This document shows, one piece after another, positions 28,111 to 37,044 of a stretch of 64,000 nt of DNA. Source of the stretch: Sulfitobacter delicatus (lineage in GTDB: Bacteria > Pseudomonadota > Alphaproteobacteria > Rhodobacterales > Rhodobacteraceae); contig NZ_FNBP01000001.1 of assembly GCF_900102535.1 (NCBI RefSeq), positions 496,001-560,000 of the forward strand, written 5' to 3'. Within the stretch, counting starts at the first letter, position 1. The number at the start of each line of letters is the position of its first letter. The position numbers and the translations under genes were made by a program. The notes beneath the pieces were generated by a model. The model was not told where the DNA came from and made no database searches. It saw only the letters and a program-made list of their open reading frames with translations.

Positions 28111-29631
28111 CTAAGAAGGCTGCCGCCGATCCGTGACGGGGTGGCGGTACGGTACGGTCTGCGCAGTTTGCGCGACCGCTTGGCGAAACCGCACCAAAGT
28201 CGCGCCAGAAGCGATTGCCGAAATCTCGCAATGCAGCGGGGCGCCACGGAGCGGATAGATCGGCATGCTCCAGCCCGCGCGATCCCCGCGTCCGGAAACG
28301 AAGTCCGCAAGATCGGGCCAGAGCGGGTTTGGCGCGGACATTTGGCGCCAGACGGCGATTGCATCGATGATCGTGATTTCGGCAAAGCTCTTGTCCGGGT
28401 CCTGTTTCCACAGGTCGCGATAGGCGGCATTGCAAAAGCTCAATACGCCAGAGGCAGAGAAGACGGCGAACCCGTCTTCGAGCGTATCGAGCAGGCTTTG
28501 GCTCAGTTCCAGTTCAGCCCGGAAATTGCGTGTTAGGGTTACTTCGGCAGTGATGTCTTCGATCAGAAAGGCCGTCGCGCCGTCCGGATGGGGGCGACCG
28601 CGTACGCTGTAGGTCTGTCCGGATTCAAGCGACCATGTTTCCTGATAGCGCCCGTCTGTCGCCGCTGCGATCACCTCGGAAATCTCTTGTCGCCAGTTTA
28701 GGTAGTTCTTCGGTTCTGGCATGCGCCGGTTTTCGCGAAGCTGGTCAAAGAAGGACACCATTGTCGGGCGTGCGCTAAGGAAAGGTGCGGGCAGGGCTGT
28801 GAGATCAACCAGTGCCGGGTTGAACAGGGCAAGTTGTCCGTTCCGGTCAAAGATAGCGAGCCCGATGGACAGATGGGCAAAGGTTTTCGCAAGGGTTTGC
28901 ACGAAGTTTCGCTGTGCTTCTTCTGCGGCAACCACGGCATTTATATTGGTCGCGTGATATATCTGAACGCCGTCCTGCGAGGTTGTGGTCAAAGCATACC
29001 AATGTGGCACAGCTTCTGAATCTGCCTGCAGGCAAACGCGGTTGGGGTGTTCGGGCTCTGGCGTGCTGAACAGCGCAGCGCCGCTGGCGTCTGATTGATC
29101 GCCTGCTTTGCGCTTGAGCGTTGCATAGGCGCGGTTGTGCCAGATGATCCGACCGCTGGAGTCAGTTTGCCACGATGGGTTTGGGTTGCAATCGCTCGCG
29201 CGGCGCAGGGCGCTAAGGTGGTCCCGTGTTTCCTGTGTGATGTCGGGATCGGTGCGGGCCAGCGGTAAATGCAGCCAACACAGGGCGTCCCGCCAACTGA
29301 TACGCACTTCGCCAGGGCTATCGCCATCCTCGGCCCGCAGGGTGATGCTGCCGGTATTGTTGCTGCGCGGCACGGCTGGAAAGTCGGGGAAACGCGCAAG
29401 CAAAGCGCTGCGAATGTCCTCCCAATGATGGTGCCCCGGAACAAGGGCAAAGCGGGTCAGCGCCTGTTCCGAACCGTGCAGCAAATAGCCGTCTTCGAAG
29501 AGCAAGCTCATATCCTCGCCCCCTTGCGGGGACGTCGGCGCAACAGGGCGGGGCGTTTGCAGCCACCACAACGCGCCCGCCGCCGTCAGGCAGATGGCGA
29601 GCAACACAATGAGGAACTCCTGCAATGCCAT
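28111..29631 (-). CDS. Membrane-anchored PAS-domain protein without an output domain
   Basis: A 506-residue protein with one N-terminal hydrophobic helix (about residues 5-24), a region of unknown fold, then two or three PAS-like segments; those near residues 255 (GLAIFDRNGQLALFNPALV) and 380 (LEDGFAVFSASGVLSFCNAA) resemble the PAS_7 family. No histidine kinase, GGDEF, EAL or HTH domain follows. The start at ATG 29631 is preferred over GTG 29667 because AAAGGA precedes it. It lies 87 bases beyond regB on the same strand. The signal it senses is unknown. Confidence 0.75.
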   Translation of the reverse strand: MALQEFLIVLLAICLTAAGALWWLQTPRPVAPTSPQGGEDMSLLFEDGYLLHGSEQALTRFALVPGHHHWEDIRSALLARFPDFPAVPRSNNTGSITLRAEDGDSPGEVRISWRDALCWLHLPLARTDPDITQETRDHLSALRRASDCNPNPSWQTDSSGRIIWHNRAYATLKRKAGDQSDASGAALFSTPEPEHPNRVCLQADSEAVPHWYALTTTSQDGVQIYHATNINAVVAAEEAQRNFVQTLAKTFAHLSIGLAIFDRNGQLALFNPALVDLTALPAPFLSARPTMVSFFDQLRENRRMPEPKNYLNWRQEISEVIAAATDGRYQETWSLESGQTYSVRGRPHPDGATAFLIEDITAEVTLTRNFRAELELSQSLLDTLEDGFAVFSASGVLSFCNAAYRDLWKQDPDKSFAEITIIDAIAVWRQMSAPNPLWPDLADFVSGRGDRAGWSMPIYPLRGAPLHCEISAIASGATLVRFRQAVAQTAQTVPYRHPVTDRRQPS

Positions 29632-29718
29632 GACGGAAAATCCTTTCGGCAAATGCGATCCCTTCACCGTGGCGAGGAAAGGTTAACAGATGGTTAACGC
29701 GGGAAGCTGCAGGTAACC

Positions 29719-31110
29719 TTAGGCAATAAGATGCTGGTTCTCGCCCATTGCGGCATCATCAGACCCGAGGTCAAGAAGCGCGCGGGGCCAGACCACCTCG
29801 ACCACCGCTCCGCTGCCCGCAGGGGGCAAGCCACGCAACCAGCCGCTGTCGGACCCATTGGCGAAACGCAACCGCCCGCCGCCGCGCTCTAGGAACGTCT
29901 TGGCGATAAACAGGCCCAAGCCCATACCTTCATAGGCAGGACGGGCCGGATCAGCCGCCGAACTGCTACGGCGGCGCAGGAAGGGGTCGCCGATGCGGCC
30001 AAGGTCTTGCGGAGGGAAGCCGGGGCCATCGTCGATAATCCGAACCGAGATCGTATCTGGCGACCATTCGGTCTCGATCCAGACAGTGGTGTCGGCAAAA
30101 TCCACCGCGTTCTGCACAAGGTTACGCAACCCGTGAATGATCTCCGGTCTGCGCGGTATCGTTGGCGTGCGCCCCTGTCCGACCACCATCGGGTTGTCGG
30201 AAAATATCACCGCTTTCCCCCGGTCCAGATGCGGTTCTGCGGCCTCTTTTATCACCGCTGTCAAAGGCGCGCGTTGCATGTGGAGGTCATCTTTGCCCGA
30301 GCGCCCCATGTCGCGGAGGATGTCACGGCAACGGTCCGCTTGATCGCGGATCAGGGCGGCATCTTCGGCAAGGTCGGGGCGGTCTTCCAAATCCCCCAGC
30401 AGTTCGGTGCTGGCCAATTTGATGGTTGCTAAAGGGGTGCCCAGTTCATGCGCGGCAGCGGCTACGACACCGCTAAGGTCAGACAATTTCTGTTCGCGTG
30501 CTAGCACCATTTGTGTCGCGGAAAGCGCGTCAGCCATCGAGTGCACTTCGGAAGTCACCCGGCGGGAATAGGCGCTGGTAAAGATGATGGCGATCAGCAA
30601 GGCGATCCAATGGCCAAAGACGAAAATACCGGGTAATTGCAGCACATCGCCTGACTGTGTAACCAGCGGCAGATGCCAAAAGGCAAGGACGGAAGCCGCA
30701 ATGATCGCTGTGGCGCAAAGCACCAGCGTTGAACGCAGGCTGAGGGCTGTGGCCGAGATGGTCACCGGGGCCAACAACAGCAGTGCAAAGGGATTGTGCA
30801 GCCCCCCGGTCAGCCCCAAAAGCGCGGTCAGTTGCAGCAGGTCGAAAAGAACCATCGCAAGGTTCTCACGCTCCGACAGGCGCTTGTTCTGCGGAAAGAC
30901 AAAACCGGCGACCAGATTGCCCACAATCGACGCGCCGATCACCAGATAGCAGAGCCCGAAAGCCAGTTGCAGCCCGAACATCCACTGCGCGACCGTCACG
31001 GCAGTCAGCTGCCCCGCAATGGCGAACCAGCGCAGCAAGATCATTGTGCGCAGCCTGATCCAACTGGCGCGGGTGCGCCCGCTGAGGGGTCGTATGTCTG
31101 GCTGCGTCAT
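29719..31110 (-). CDS. regB: Redox sensor histidine kinase RegB/PrrB
   Basis: Membrane histidine kinase that controls respiration, and photosynthesis where present, in response to redox state. Six hydrophobic segments span about residues 23-180. The quinone-binding motif GGLHNPF is at 102-108, the H-box HELGTPLATIKL has phospho-acceptor His221, and the redox-active cysteine of the family is conserved as Cys261 (DRCRDILRDMGRSGKDD). ATP-binding N and G boxes follow. The product is 463 residues. It is divergent from senC-regA, the arrangement known in Rhodobacter. Confidence 0.95.
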   Translation of the reverse strand: MTQPDIRPLSGRTRASWIRLRTMILLRWFAIAGQLTAVTVAQWMFGLQLAFGLCYLVIGASIVGNLVAGFVFPQNKRLSERENLAMVLFDLLQLTALLGLTGGLHNPFALLLLAPVTISATALSLRSTLVLCATAIIAASVLAFWHLPLVTQSGDVLQLPGIFVFGHWIALLIAIIFTSAYSRRVTSEVHSMADALSATQMVLAREQKLSDLSGVVAAAAHELGTPLATIKLASTELLGDLEDRPDLAEDAALIRDQADRCRDILRDMGRSGKDDLHMQRAPLTAVIKEAAEPHLDRGKAVIFSDNPMVVGQGRTPTIPRRPEIIHGLRNLVQNAVDFADTTVWIETEWSPDTISVRIIDDGPGFPPQDLGRIGDPFLRRRSSSAADPARPAYEGMGLGLFIAKTFLERGGGRLRFANGSDSGWLRGLPPAGSGAVVEVVWPRALLDLGSDDAAMGENQHLIA

Positions 31111-31209
31111 CTTCGCCCCTTCACGTCATTGCGTCTTGCATCGCCTGCGATCTAGCGTAGGTCTGCCGCGAAACACGTTCAAGAGCGCCCGCTGGCGCAG
31201 GAGACTGAC

Positions 31210-31821
31210 ATGAGACGGATGGTAGCATTTGGCGCTGTTGGAGTGGCGGCGGTATTTCTGGCAGGCACGGCCTTTATGGTGTTGCAGGGTGACGACGACG
31301 CCTATGCATCTTGCCGCTCCAGCCAAGTGGCGGGCGGAGACATCGGCGGGCCGTTTGAACTGGTCAATGGCGCGGGCGAGACAGTGACCGATGCTGAAGT
31401 GATTACCGAACCGGCGCTGATCTACTTCGGCTACACCTCCTGCCCCGACGTCTGTCCGCTGGACGTGGACCGCAACGCAGCGGCCACCGAGATCCTCGAA
31501 GAGCGCGGCCAGAGCATCACCCCGGTGTTCATCACCGTCGACCCCGAGCGCGACACACCAAAGGTCGTGGGCGAGTTTGCCGAAGCAATGCACCCGCGCA
31601 TGGTCGGCCTCACCGGATCAGCCGCACAGGTCAAGGCCGCGAGCCAAGCCTACCGCACCTATTATAAGCTGCACCCGCCGCAGGATGGCGAATACCTCGT
31701 GGACCATTCGACCTTTAGCTATCTGGTCATGCCCGACGAAGGGGTGGTCGATTTCTTCCGCCGCGAAGTTCGGCCCGAAGAGATGGCCGACAAGATCGGT
31801 TGCTTCCTCGATCAACGGTAA
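31210..31821 (+). CDS. senC: SCO1/SenC/PrrC family copper protein
   Basis: Membrane-anchored copper chaperone for cytochrome c oxidase assembly. A hydrophobic anchor covers residues about 5-25. The copper ligands CxxxC (Cys78, Cys82 in SCPDVCPLD) and His165 (VDHSTFSYL) are all present. The product is 203 residues. It lies between divergent regB and regA and in Rhodobacter is thought to take part in RegB signalling. Confidence 0.95.
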   Translation: MRRMVAFGAVGVAAVFLAGTAFMVLQGDDDAYASCRSSQVAGGDIGGPFELVNGAGETVTDAEVITEPALIYFGYTSCPDVCPLDVDRNAAATEILEERGQSITPVFITVDPERDTPKVVGEFAEAMHPRMVGLTGSAAQVKAASQAYRTYYKLHPPQDGEYLVDHSTFSYLVMPDEGVVDFFRREVRPEEMADKIGCFLDQR

Positions 31822-31872
31822 AATTGACCATCGGTAGCCCACGCACCATATTGAGCGCGAGAGGGGACGTTA

Positions 31873-32421
31873 ATGCCGGATATTTCTGACCTTGGTCCAG
31901 ACCGCACGCTACTGCTTGTGGATGATGATGAGCCGTTTTTGCGCCGCCTCGCCAAAGCCATGGAGAAGCGCGGGTTCGAGGTGGAAACCGCCCTCTCGGT
32001 CGCCGCAGGTAAGGCCATTTCCACGGCGCGGCCCCCGGCTTTCGCAGTGGTGGACCTGCGGCTTCAGGACGGCAACGGTCTTGATGTTGTCGAAGTGCTC
32101 CGCGAACGGCGTGCCGATACGCGGGTGGTGGTGTTGACCGGATATGGCGCGATTGCCACGGCGGTGGCGGCGGTGAAGTCGGGCGCGACGGATTACCTGT
32201 CCAAACCCGCTGACGCCAATGACATCGTCAATGCGCTGTTGGCGACCGGGGGCGATCTACCTGAGCCGCCCGAGAACCCGATGAGCGCGGACCGGGTGCG
32301 GTGGGAACATATCCAGCGGGTCTATGAGCTTTGTGATCGCAATGTCTCGGAAACGGCGCGGCGGTTGAACATGCACCGGCGGACCTTGCAGCGGATCTTG
32401 GCCAAACGCTCGCCGCGCTAA
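31873..32421 (+). CDS. regA: Response regulator RegA/PrrA
   Basis: Global redox response regulator phosphorylated by RegB. The receiver domain has acidic residues DDDE at 17-20 and phospho-acceptor Asp61 (VVDLRLQDGNGL). The short C-terminal Fis-type helix-turn-helix CDRNVSETARRLNMHRRTLQ is the strongly conserved RegA DNA-binding region. The product is 182 residues. It starts 51 bases after senC with its own ribosome-binding site, and converges on the GNAT gene with a four-base overlap. Confidence 0.96.
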   Translation: MPDISDLGPDRTLLLVDDDEPFLRRLAKAMEKRGFEVETALSVAAGKAISTARPPAFAVVDLRLQDGNGLDVVEVLRERRADTRVVVLTGYGAIATAVAAVKSGATDYLSKPADANDIVNALLATGGDLPEPPENPMSADRVRWEHIQRVYELCDRNVSETARRLNMHRRTLQRILAKRSPR

Positions 32422-32897
32422 AGCTCGAAGCGTTTCCAGATTTTGTCGACGTGGCTCCCATCGGCGAGTTCGCTGTTGGGCAGGCGTCTGAAATCCTCAA
32501 ATCCGCGGCTTTGGTAGTAGGCGAGACCGCCTGCATTATCCGCGCGGATGATTGCATGAATATGGCGGTAGCCGAGGTCTCGCGCCGCCTCTTTCGTGCG
32601 CTCAAACAGCGCGGAGCCGATGCCCAAACCGGTCTCGCCCAAGCGCACAAAGGTTGCCACATCCACGCCGCCTTCGGGCAGGTCGGGATGAGGCTCGATA
32701 TATTGAAAGCCTTTCAACGCGCCGCTGCTGTCTTCGGCGAGATGCCATGCGCTGTCGGGTGCCGCCATCCAGCTCTGCAACTCTCGTGGGGTGACTAGGG
32801 CGGTCATCGCCGTCGTGCCGCCTGCTGCGATGATCGCGTTGAGCAACTCCGCCATTGTGCGGGTATCAAGCGCCCCGGCGCGGCGGACGTGGATCAT
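32418..32897 (-). CDS. GNAT family N-acetyltransferase
   Basis: A 159-residue GNAT acetyltransferase. The acetyl-CoA loop is RLGETGLGIGSALFERTKEAAR near residue 92, followed by NAGGLAYYQSRGFEDFRR typical of the C-terminal half. The acceptor is unknown. The start overlaps the HD-domain gene stop by four bases, so the two are cotranslated. Confidence 0.85.
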   Translation of the reverse strand: MIHVRRAGALDTRTMAELLNAIIAAGGTTAMTALVTPRELQSWMAAPDSAWHLAEDSSGALKGFQYIEPHPDLPEGGVDVATFVRLGETGLGIGSALFERTKEAARDLGYRHIHAIIRADNAGGLAYYQSRGFEDFRRLPNSELADGSHVDKIWKRFEL

Positions 32898-33490
32898 GCC
32901 ATCTCGCGCAGCAGCGCTTCGTGCCGTGCTGTGAAGTCGTTGCGCACCTCTACTGGCGGGCGCAGCAGAATGGTCAGGCCCTCCATCAGCGCCGCGTCGG
33001 GACGCCCAAAAAACCGGGTGGCTTCAGTCTCAGAGAACCCGGCGATCTGACTGGCTTCCATCCACGCGCTGACGCGGTCCGCCTTTTTGATCTGTTGTTT
33101 TACCCGCACCGGGAGACTTGCAGGAAGGCCAAAGCGCAGATGCACCGCGGTGGTAAGCCGGTCATCCAGCGCGCGATAATCGGGGCCCACGGCGGCTTTC
33201 ACCGGCGAGATCATGTCGCCGATCACATATTCCGGCGCGTCATGCAGCAATGCCGCGAGCCGCCATTTGGCTGGTGCACGCGGGGCGATACGGGCAAAAA
33301 TTGTCTCTACCAGCAGCGAGTGTTCGGCCACTGAATAGGCGTAGTCCCCACGGGTCTGACCGTTCCAGCGGGCGACGAATGCGAGACCATGGGCGATGTC
33401 ATCAATCTCAACATCCACCGGGGTCGGGTCCAGCAGATCGAGCCTGCGGCCCGAGAGCATACGCTGCCATGCGCGGGGTTTCTGCGCCAT
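32894..33490 (-). CDS. HD domain phosphohydrolase, YfbR-like
   Basis: HD-superfamily metal-dependent phosphohydrolase of 198 residues resembling 5'-deoxynucleotidase YfbR. The metal-binding set H (SVAEHSLLV), HD (LLHDAPEYVIGDM) and the following D are visible. The start at ATG 33490 is chosen over 33529 because an AGAAGGA stretch precedes it. The natural nucleotide substrate is inferred from family only. Confidence 0.82.
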   Translation of the reverse strand: MAQKPRAWQRMLSGRRLDLLDPTPVDVEIDDIAHGLAFVARWNGQTRGDYAYSVAEHSLLVETIFARIAPRAPAKWRLAALLHDAPEYVIGDMISPVKAAVGPDYRALDDRLTTAVHLRFGLPASLPVRVKQQIKKADRVSAWMEASQIAGFSETEATRFFGRPDAALMEGLTILLRPPVEVRNDFTARHEALLREMA

Positions 33491-33567
33491 CGCCTGCGGT
33501 CCTTCTCTTGGCAATCCTTTGGGAACCATTTCCCGGTAAACCTGTTCATCCCACGAAGGAGATAATC

Positions 33568-33870
33568 ATGAAACCCGTTTTTTCCGGCCTGATACTTGCA
33601 GTTACCTTCGGCAGCTTTGCCGGTATCGCCCAAGCAGAAGAAGTCTGCATGCCCCAGCACGAAATGAAGTCGGCCCTGATCGACTGGTACGGCGAAGAGC
33701 CGGTGCCGGGCCAGGCGAAAGAAAACAGCCAGCTTTGGGCATCGGAACAGTCAGGCACATGGACCTTGGTGAAATCCATGGCGGACGGGAATGCCTGCGT
33801 GATGGCGCAGGGCAATGACTGGATGGAAGGGGTGACGGGCAATAAGCAATTGGCCGCTCTGCTGGACTGA
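33568..33870 (+). CDS. Small secreted protein of unknown function
   Basis: A 100-residue product with a clear Sec signal peptide (hydrophobic residues about 5-18, cleavage after AQA at 22) and a mature part of about 78 residues with two cysteines (28 and 76) that could form a disulfide in the periplasm. The start at ATG 33568 follows GAAGGAGA; the longer upstream frame is a shadow of the HD gene. Not recognised. It lies 87 bases before ahcY. Confidence 0.75.
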   Translation: MKPVFSGLILAVTFGSFAGIAQAEEVCMPQHEMKSALIDWYGEEPVPGQAKENSQLWASEQSGTWTLVKSMADGNACVMAQGNDWMEGVTGNKQLAALLD

Positions 33871-33957
33871 CCAACAGGACCACCCCCCTCCATATAGATT
33901 GAGAATTCCTCGCTGAGATGCTAGGCGGCCTCCAACACCTTCAGACAGGAGCGCCGC

Positions 33958-35349
33958 ATGGCCAAGGACTATATTGTTAAGGATATCAACCTCGCCGCCT
34001 ATGGCCGCAAGGAATTGGACATTGCCGAAACCGAAATGCCGGGCCTGATGGCTCTGCGCGAAGAATATGGCCAGAGCAAACCGCTCAAAGGCGCGCGGAT
34101 CGTCGGCTCGCTGCACATGACTATCCAGACCGCCGTTCTGATTGAGACGCTGGTCGCGCTTGGCGCGGATGTGCGTTGGGCGTCTTGCAACATCTTCTCG
34201 ACACAGGATCACGCTGCTGCTGCGATTGCCGAAGCTGGCGTTCCGGTCTTCGCGATTAAAGGTCAGTCGCTGGTCGAGCATTGGGATTACCTGGACAAAT
34301 CCTTCATGTTCCCCGAAGGCCCGAACCTGATCCTCGACGATGGCGGCGATGCGACCCTCTACATCCTGTTGGGTGCACGGGTTGAGAATGGCGAAGACGA
34401 CCTGATCGCCGTGCCGAAATCCGAGGAAGAAGAAGCGATCTTTGCGCAGATCAAAAAGCGCATGGCCGAAAGCCCCGGTTGGTTCACCAGGATGCGCGAC
34501 CAGATCAAGGGCGTTTCCGAAGAAACCACCACCGGTGTGCACCGTCTTTATGATCTCGTAAAGCAGGGCCAACTGCCCTTCCCCGCGATCAACGTGAACG
34601 ACTCTGTCACCAAGTCGAAGTTCGACAATAAATATGGCTGCAAAGAAAGCCTCGTCGACGGCATCCGCCGCGCCACGGACACGATGATGGCTGGTAAGGT
34701 CGCTGTCGTGATGGGCTACGGCGACGTCGGCAAAGGCTCCGCCGCCTCTCTGCGCGGCGCGGGTGCCCGGGTGAAGGTCACCGAAGTCGACCCGATCTGC
34801 GCGCTGCAGGCAGCCATGGACGGTTTTGAGGTCGTGCTGCTGGAAGACGTCGTTTCCACCGCTGACATCTTCATTACTACTACCGGCAACAAAGACGTTA
34901 TCCGCATCGAGCACATGCGCGAGATGAAGGATATGGCGATCGTCGGCAACATCGGCCACTTCGACAATGAGATCCAGGTTGCCAGCCTGAAGAACCACAA
35001 GTGGACGAACATCAAAGAACAGGTGGACATGATCGAGATGCCGAATGGCAATCGCTTGATCCTGCTTTCCGAAGGCCGCCTGCTAAACCTTGGCAACGCC
35101 ACCGGCCACCCTTCCTTCGTGATGTCTGCCTCCTTTACCAATCAGGTGCTGGCGCAGATCGAACTGTGGGAAAACACCGACAAATACGGCAACGACGTTT
35201 ACATCCTGCCCAAGCACTTGGACGAGAAAGTCGCCCGCCTGCATCTGGACCGGATCGGCGTAAAGCTGTCGAAGCTGGACCCTGAGCAGGCGGCTTATAT
35301 TGGCGTATCTCCCGACGGACCGTTCAAACCGGAGCATTATCGCTACTAA
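33958..35349 (+). CDS. ahcY: Adenosylhomocysteinase (SAH hydrolase)
   Basis: NAD-dependent enzyme that splits S-adenosylhomocysteine to adenosine and homocysteine, relieving product inhibition of methyltransferases. The 463-residue protein has the family signatures [15 protein letters not shown] near residue 79 and the NAD-binding [20 protein letters not shown] near residue 259, and ends FKPEHYRY. A strong ribosome-binding site (GACAGGAG) precedes it and an intrinsic terminator follows. Confidence 0.98.
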   Translation: MAKDYIVKDINLAAYGRKELDIAETEMPGLMALREEYGQSKPLKGARIVGSLHMTIQTAVLIETLVALGADVRWASCNIFSTQDHAAAAIAEAGVPVFAIKGQSLVEHWDYLDKSFMFPEGPNLILDDGGDATLYILLGARVENGEDDLIAVPKSEEEEAIFAQIKKRMAESPGWFTRMRDQIKGVSEETTTGVHRLYDLVKQGQLPFPAINVNDSVTKSKFDNKYGCKESLVDGIRRATDTMMAGKVAVVMGYGDVGKGSAASLRGAGARVKVTEVDPICALQAAMDGFEVVLLEDVVSTADIFITTTGNKDVIRIEHMREMKDMAIVGNIGHFDNEIQVASLKNHKWTNIKEQVDMIEMPNGNRLILLSEGRLLNLGNATGHPSFVMSASFTNQVLAQIELWENTDKYGNDVYILPKHLDEKVARLHLDRIGVKLSKLDPEQAAYIGVSPDGPFKPEHYRY

Positions 35350-35386
35350 TCGGTAGAAGTTCCGCTTCATTCCAAAGAATCTTACG

Positions 35387-35418
35387 ACGCCGCCCATCGA
35401 ATGTTGGGCGGCGTTTTT
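35387..35418 (+). terminator. Intrinsic terminator after ahcY
   Basis: A 10-bp perfect stem ACGCCGCCCA / TGGGCGGCGT (35387-35396, 35405-35414) with an eight-base loop is followed by a run of T. Confidence 0.9.
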
Positions 35419-35508
35419 CGTATCTGAAGATTAAAACTTTGTTTTTACGCCATAATCCTTTCGTATCGGCGGATTCAGGCACATTCCCGCCCTGTTGGAA
35501 CAAGGGTC

Positions 35509-35533
35509 GGAACATCCACTCGGCGGCGGTGTT
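35509..35533 (+). promoter_or_regulatory. Possible EcfG-type (general stress) promoter for the PRC-barrel gene
   Basis: GGAAC (35509-35513), 16 bases, then TGTT (35530-35533) is one base from the alphaproteobacterial EcfG/RpoE consensus GGAAC-N16/17-CGTT. A second GGAAC lies at 35497. The start codon is 35 bases downstream. The match is suggestive only. Confidence 0.35.
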
Positions 35534-35567
35534 TCTCCCCCAGACCAACACCGAAAGGAGTTCGAAA

Positions 35568-36455
35568 ATGAAACGTACATTCCTGAATTCGACCGTCGCA
35601 GCCCTTGCTCTGACCGCAGGCACAGCCTTTGCGCAGGACGTAGACACCAACACCGGTGCCGCCGCCGAGGCAGAAGCCACCGTGGCAGGCGAAAGCGTGA
35701 GCAACACTGCTGACGATGCCTCCACGACTCTGAAGAAACAGGCCGAAGATACAGCCCAAGCTGTTCGCGACGCGGCTGACAACGCGGCGAATACTGTCGA
35801 TGAAGTCATGACAGCGCCGACGGAGAATGCTGAAGTTGACGCCGATGCCGAGCTCGACAATTCGGCTGAAACCACGGCAGAGACTGACACGACTCTGGAT
35901 GCCGAGACTGAATTGACTGGCAATTCTGACAGCGAGTCCAACTCCACGCTGAGCGCGGAAACCGACAGCGAGATCGACACAGAAGCTGATACAGATGTCG
36001 CTGCTGATGCCGACGCCGAACTGGACAGCGAAGTGACCGCCGAAGGCGAGATGGAAAGCGACACCGATCTGACCGCAGATGTGGCTTCGGACACGGAAAC
36101 CACAATGGAAACTGATGTCACACGCACCGACACCGGCATGAGCAACGCTTTCACCGGTATGGTCGTAGGTGACCTGATCGGCCAAACTGTTGTTGAAGCC
36201 GACGGTGAAGAAATCGGTGACGTGGACTATGTCATCAAAACCGACACCGGCTATGCAGCTGTCGTCGGCGTGGGTGGCTTCCTTGGCCTTGGTGAACACA
36301 CTGTCGCCGTACCGCTGGAAGAAATCTCCATGGCCGCTGAAAACGACCTGAAGCTGAGCGCTTGGACCAAAGCCGAGCTGGAAGCGCAGCCTGAAGTTGA
36401 CGAGAGCGAAATCGAAGGTCTTGAGGACGACGTGCGCCTCGACGACGCTTCCTAA
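35568..36455 (+). CDS. Secreted acidic PRC-barrel domain protein
   Basis: A 295-residue exported protein. A Sec signal peptide (residues 1-22, ending TAFAQD) is followed by about 170 residues of low-complexity sequence dominated by Asp, Glu, Ala, Thr and Ser with many short A/T-E-T-D units, and a C-terminal PRC-barrel (about residues 193-270, VVGDLIGQTVVEADGEEIGD). PRC-barrels often act in stress or surface proteins. The start at ATG 35568 follows AAAGGAG. The strongly acidic region gives a long antisense shadow frame. The role is unknown. Confidence 0.82.
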   Translation: MKRTFLNSTVAALALTAGTAFAQDVDTNTGAAAEAEATVAGESVSNTADDASTTLKKQAEDTAQAVRDAADNAANTVDEVMTAPTENAEVDADAELDNSAETTAETDTTLDAETELTGNSDSESNSTLSAETDSEIDTEADTDVAADADAELDSEVTAEGEMESDTDLTADVASDTETTMETDVTRTDTGMSNAFTGMVVGDLIGQTVVEADGEEIGDVDYVIKTDTGYAAVVGVGGFLGLGEHTVAVPLEEISMAAENDLKLSAWTKAELEAQPEVDESEIEGLEDDVRLDDAS

Positions 36456-36477
36456 AGCTTTCTAATGACTGAATGAG

Positions 36478-36505
36478 AGAGGCGCCCTTTGGGGCGTCTC
36501 TTTTT
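36478..36505 (+). terminator. Intrinsic terminator after the PRC-barrel gene
   Basis: Stem AGAGGCGCCC / GGGCGTCTCT (36478-36487, 36492-36501, one wobble pair) with a four-base loop, followed by TTTTT. Confidence 0.85.
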
Positions 36506-36616
36506 CGTTCCGGGCCCTGTTCTGAAATTATTCTTTTGCGAAACAGGCGTTTGACCTTAGTCTCCCCTCAAGGACCTCCAAGTGGGGGGCCAGAAATTGC
36601 TATTGGGAGATTTTAA

Positions 36617-36958
36617 ATGGGCAAACGTGACGAGTGGATCGCGAAATACGCCGAGGACCTGCGCAACAAGTGTGGGATGGAGCCGGACATGGACTTGTTG
36701 ACCAAGGTAACCATCGGCTGCGGCCCGTCGATTTACAATGCCGACGCGCAGACCGTTTCCGCCGGGGATACGGAAGAGTTGAACACGGTGAAGAACAACT
36801 TCCTGGTCAAAAAGCTCGGCCTGCCGGATGATGAGCATCTTATGGGCGGAATTCAGAAGGCGATTGAGACTTATGGCCGTTCTGAGCGCAACAAATATCG
36901 CGCCGTTGTCTATTACATGCTGGTCAAGCATTTCGGCAAAGAATCTGCTTACAGTTGA
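36617..36958 (+). CDS. DUF2853 family protein
   Basis: A 113-residue cytoplasmic protein, highly similar to the DUF2853 family: MGKRDEWIAKYAEDLRNKCG at the start, IGCGPSIYNADAQTVS in the middle and YRAVVYYMLVKHFGKE at the end. The function of the family is not known. A good ribosome-binding site (TTGGGAGA) precedes it. Two hairpins follow within 90 bases. Confidence 0.85.
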   Translation: MGKRDEWIAKYAEDLRNKCGMEPDMDLLTKVTIGCGPSIYNADAQTVSAGDTEELNTVKNNFLVKKLGLPDDEHLMGGIQKAIETYGRSERNKYRAVVYYMLVKHFGKESAYS

Positions 36959-37011
36959 ACAATTGGATAACGGGTAACCCTTTGTTTACCCGTAAATAAA
37001 ACCCTAAAGAG

Positions 37012-37044
37012 GCGCGCGTTTGGTTAAGCGCGCGTTTCGATTTT
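37012..37044 (+). terminator. Probable terminator after DUF2853
   Basis: GCGCGC (37012-37017) and GCGCGC (37028-37033) can pair across a 10-base loop and are followed by the T-rich GTTTCGATTTT. A second small hairpin, CGGGTAA / TTACCCG at 36971-36992, precedes it without a T-run. Confidence 0.55.

Noticed and set aside
33871-33957. SAH, SAM or TPP riboswitch upstream of ahcY
   Set aside because: The 87-base gap has a CTGAGA-like bit but lacks the conserved cores of these riboswitches; too short for TPP.
33751-34998. 415-codon antisense frame over ahcY
   Set aside because: Shadow of a highly conserved gene in GC-rich DNA.
35324-36154. Long antisense frame rich in Ser/Val over the PRC-barrel gene
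   Set aside because: It is the shadow of the acidic repeat codons; no ribosome-binding site, and the sense gene has signal peptide, PRC domain and terminator.
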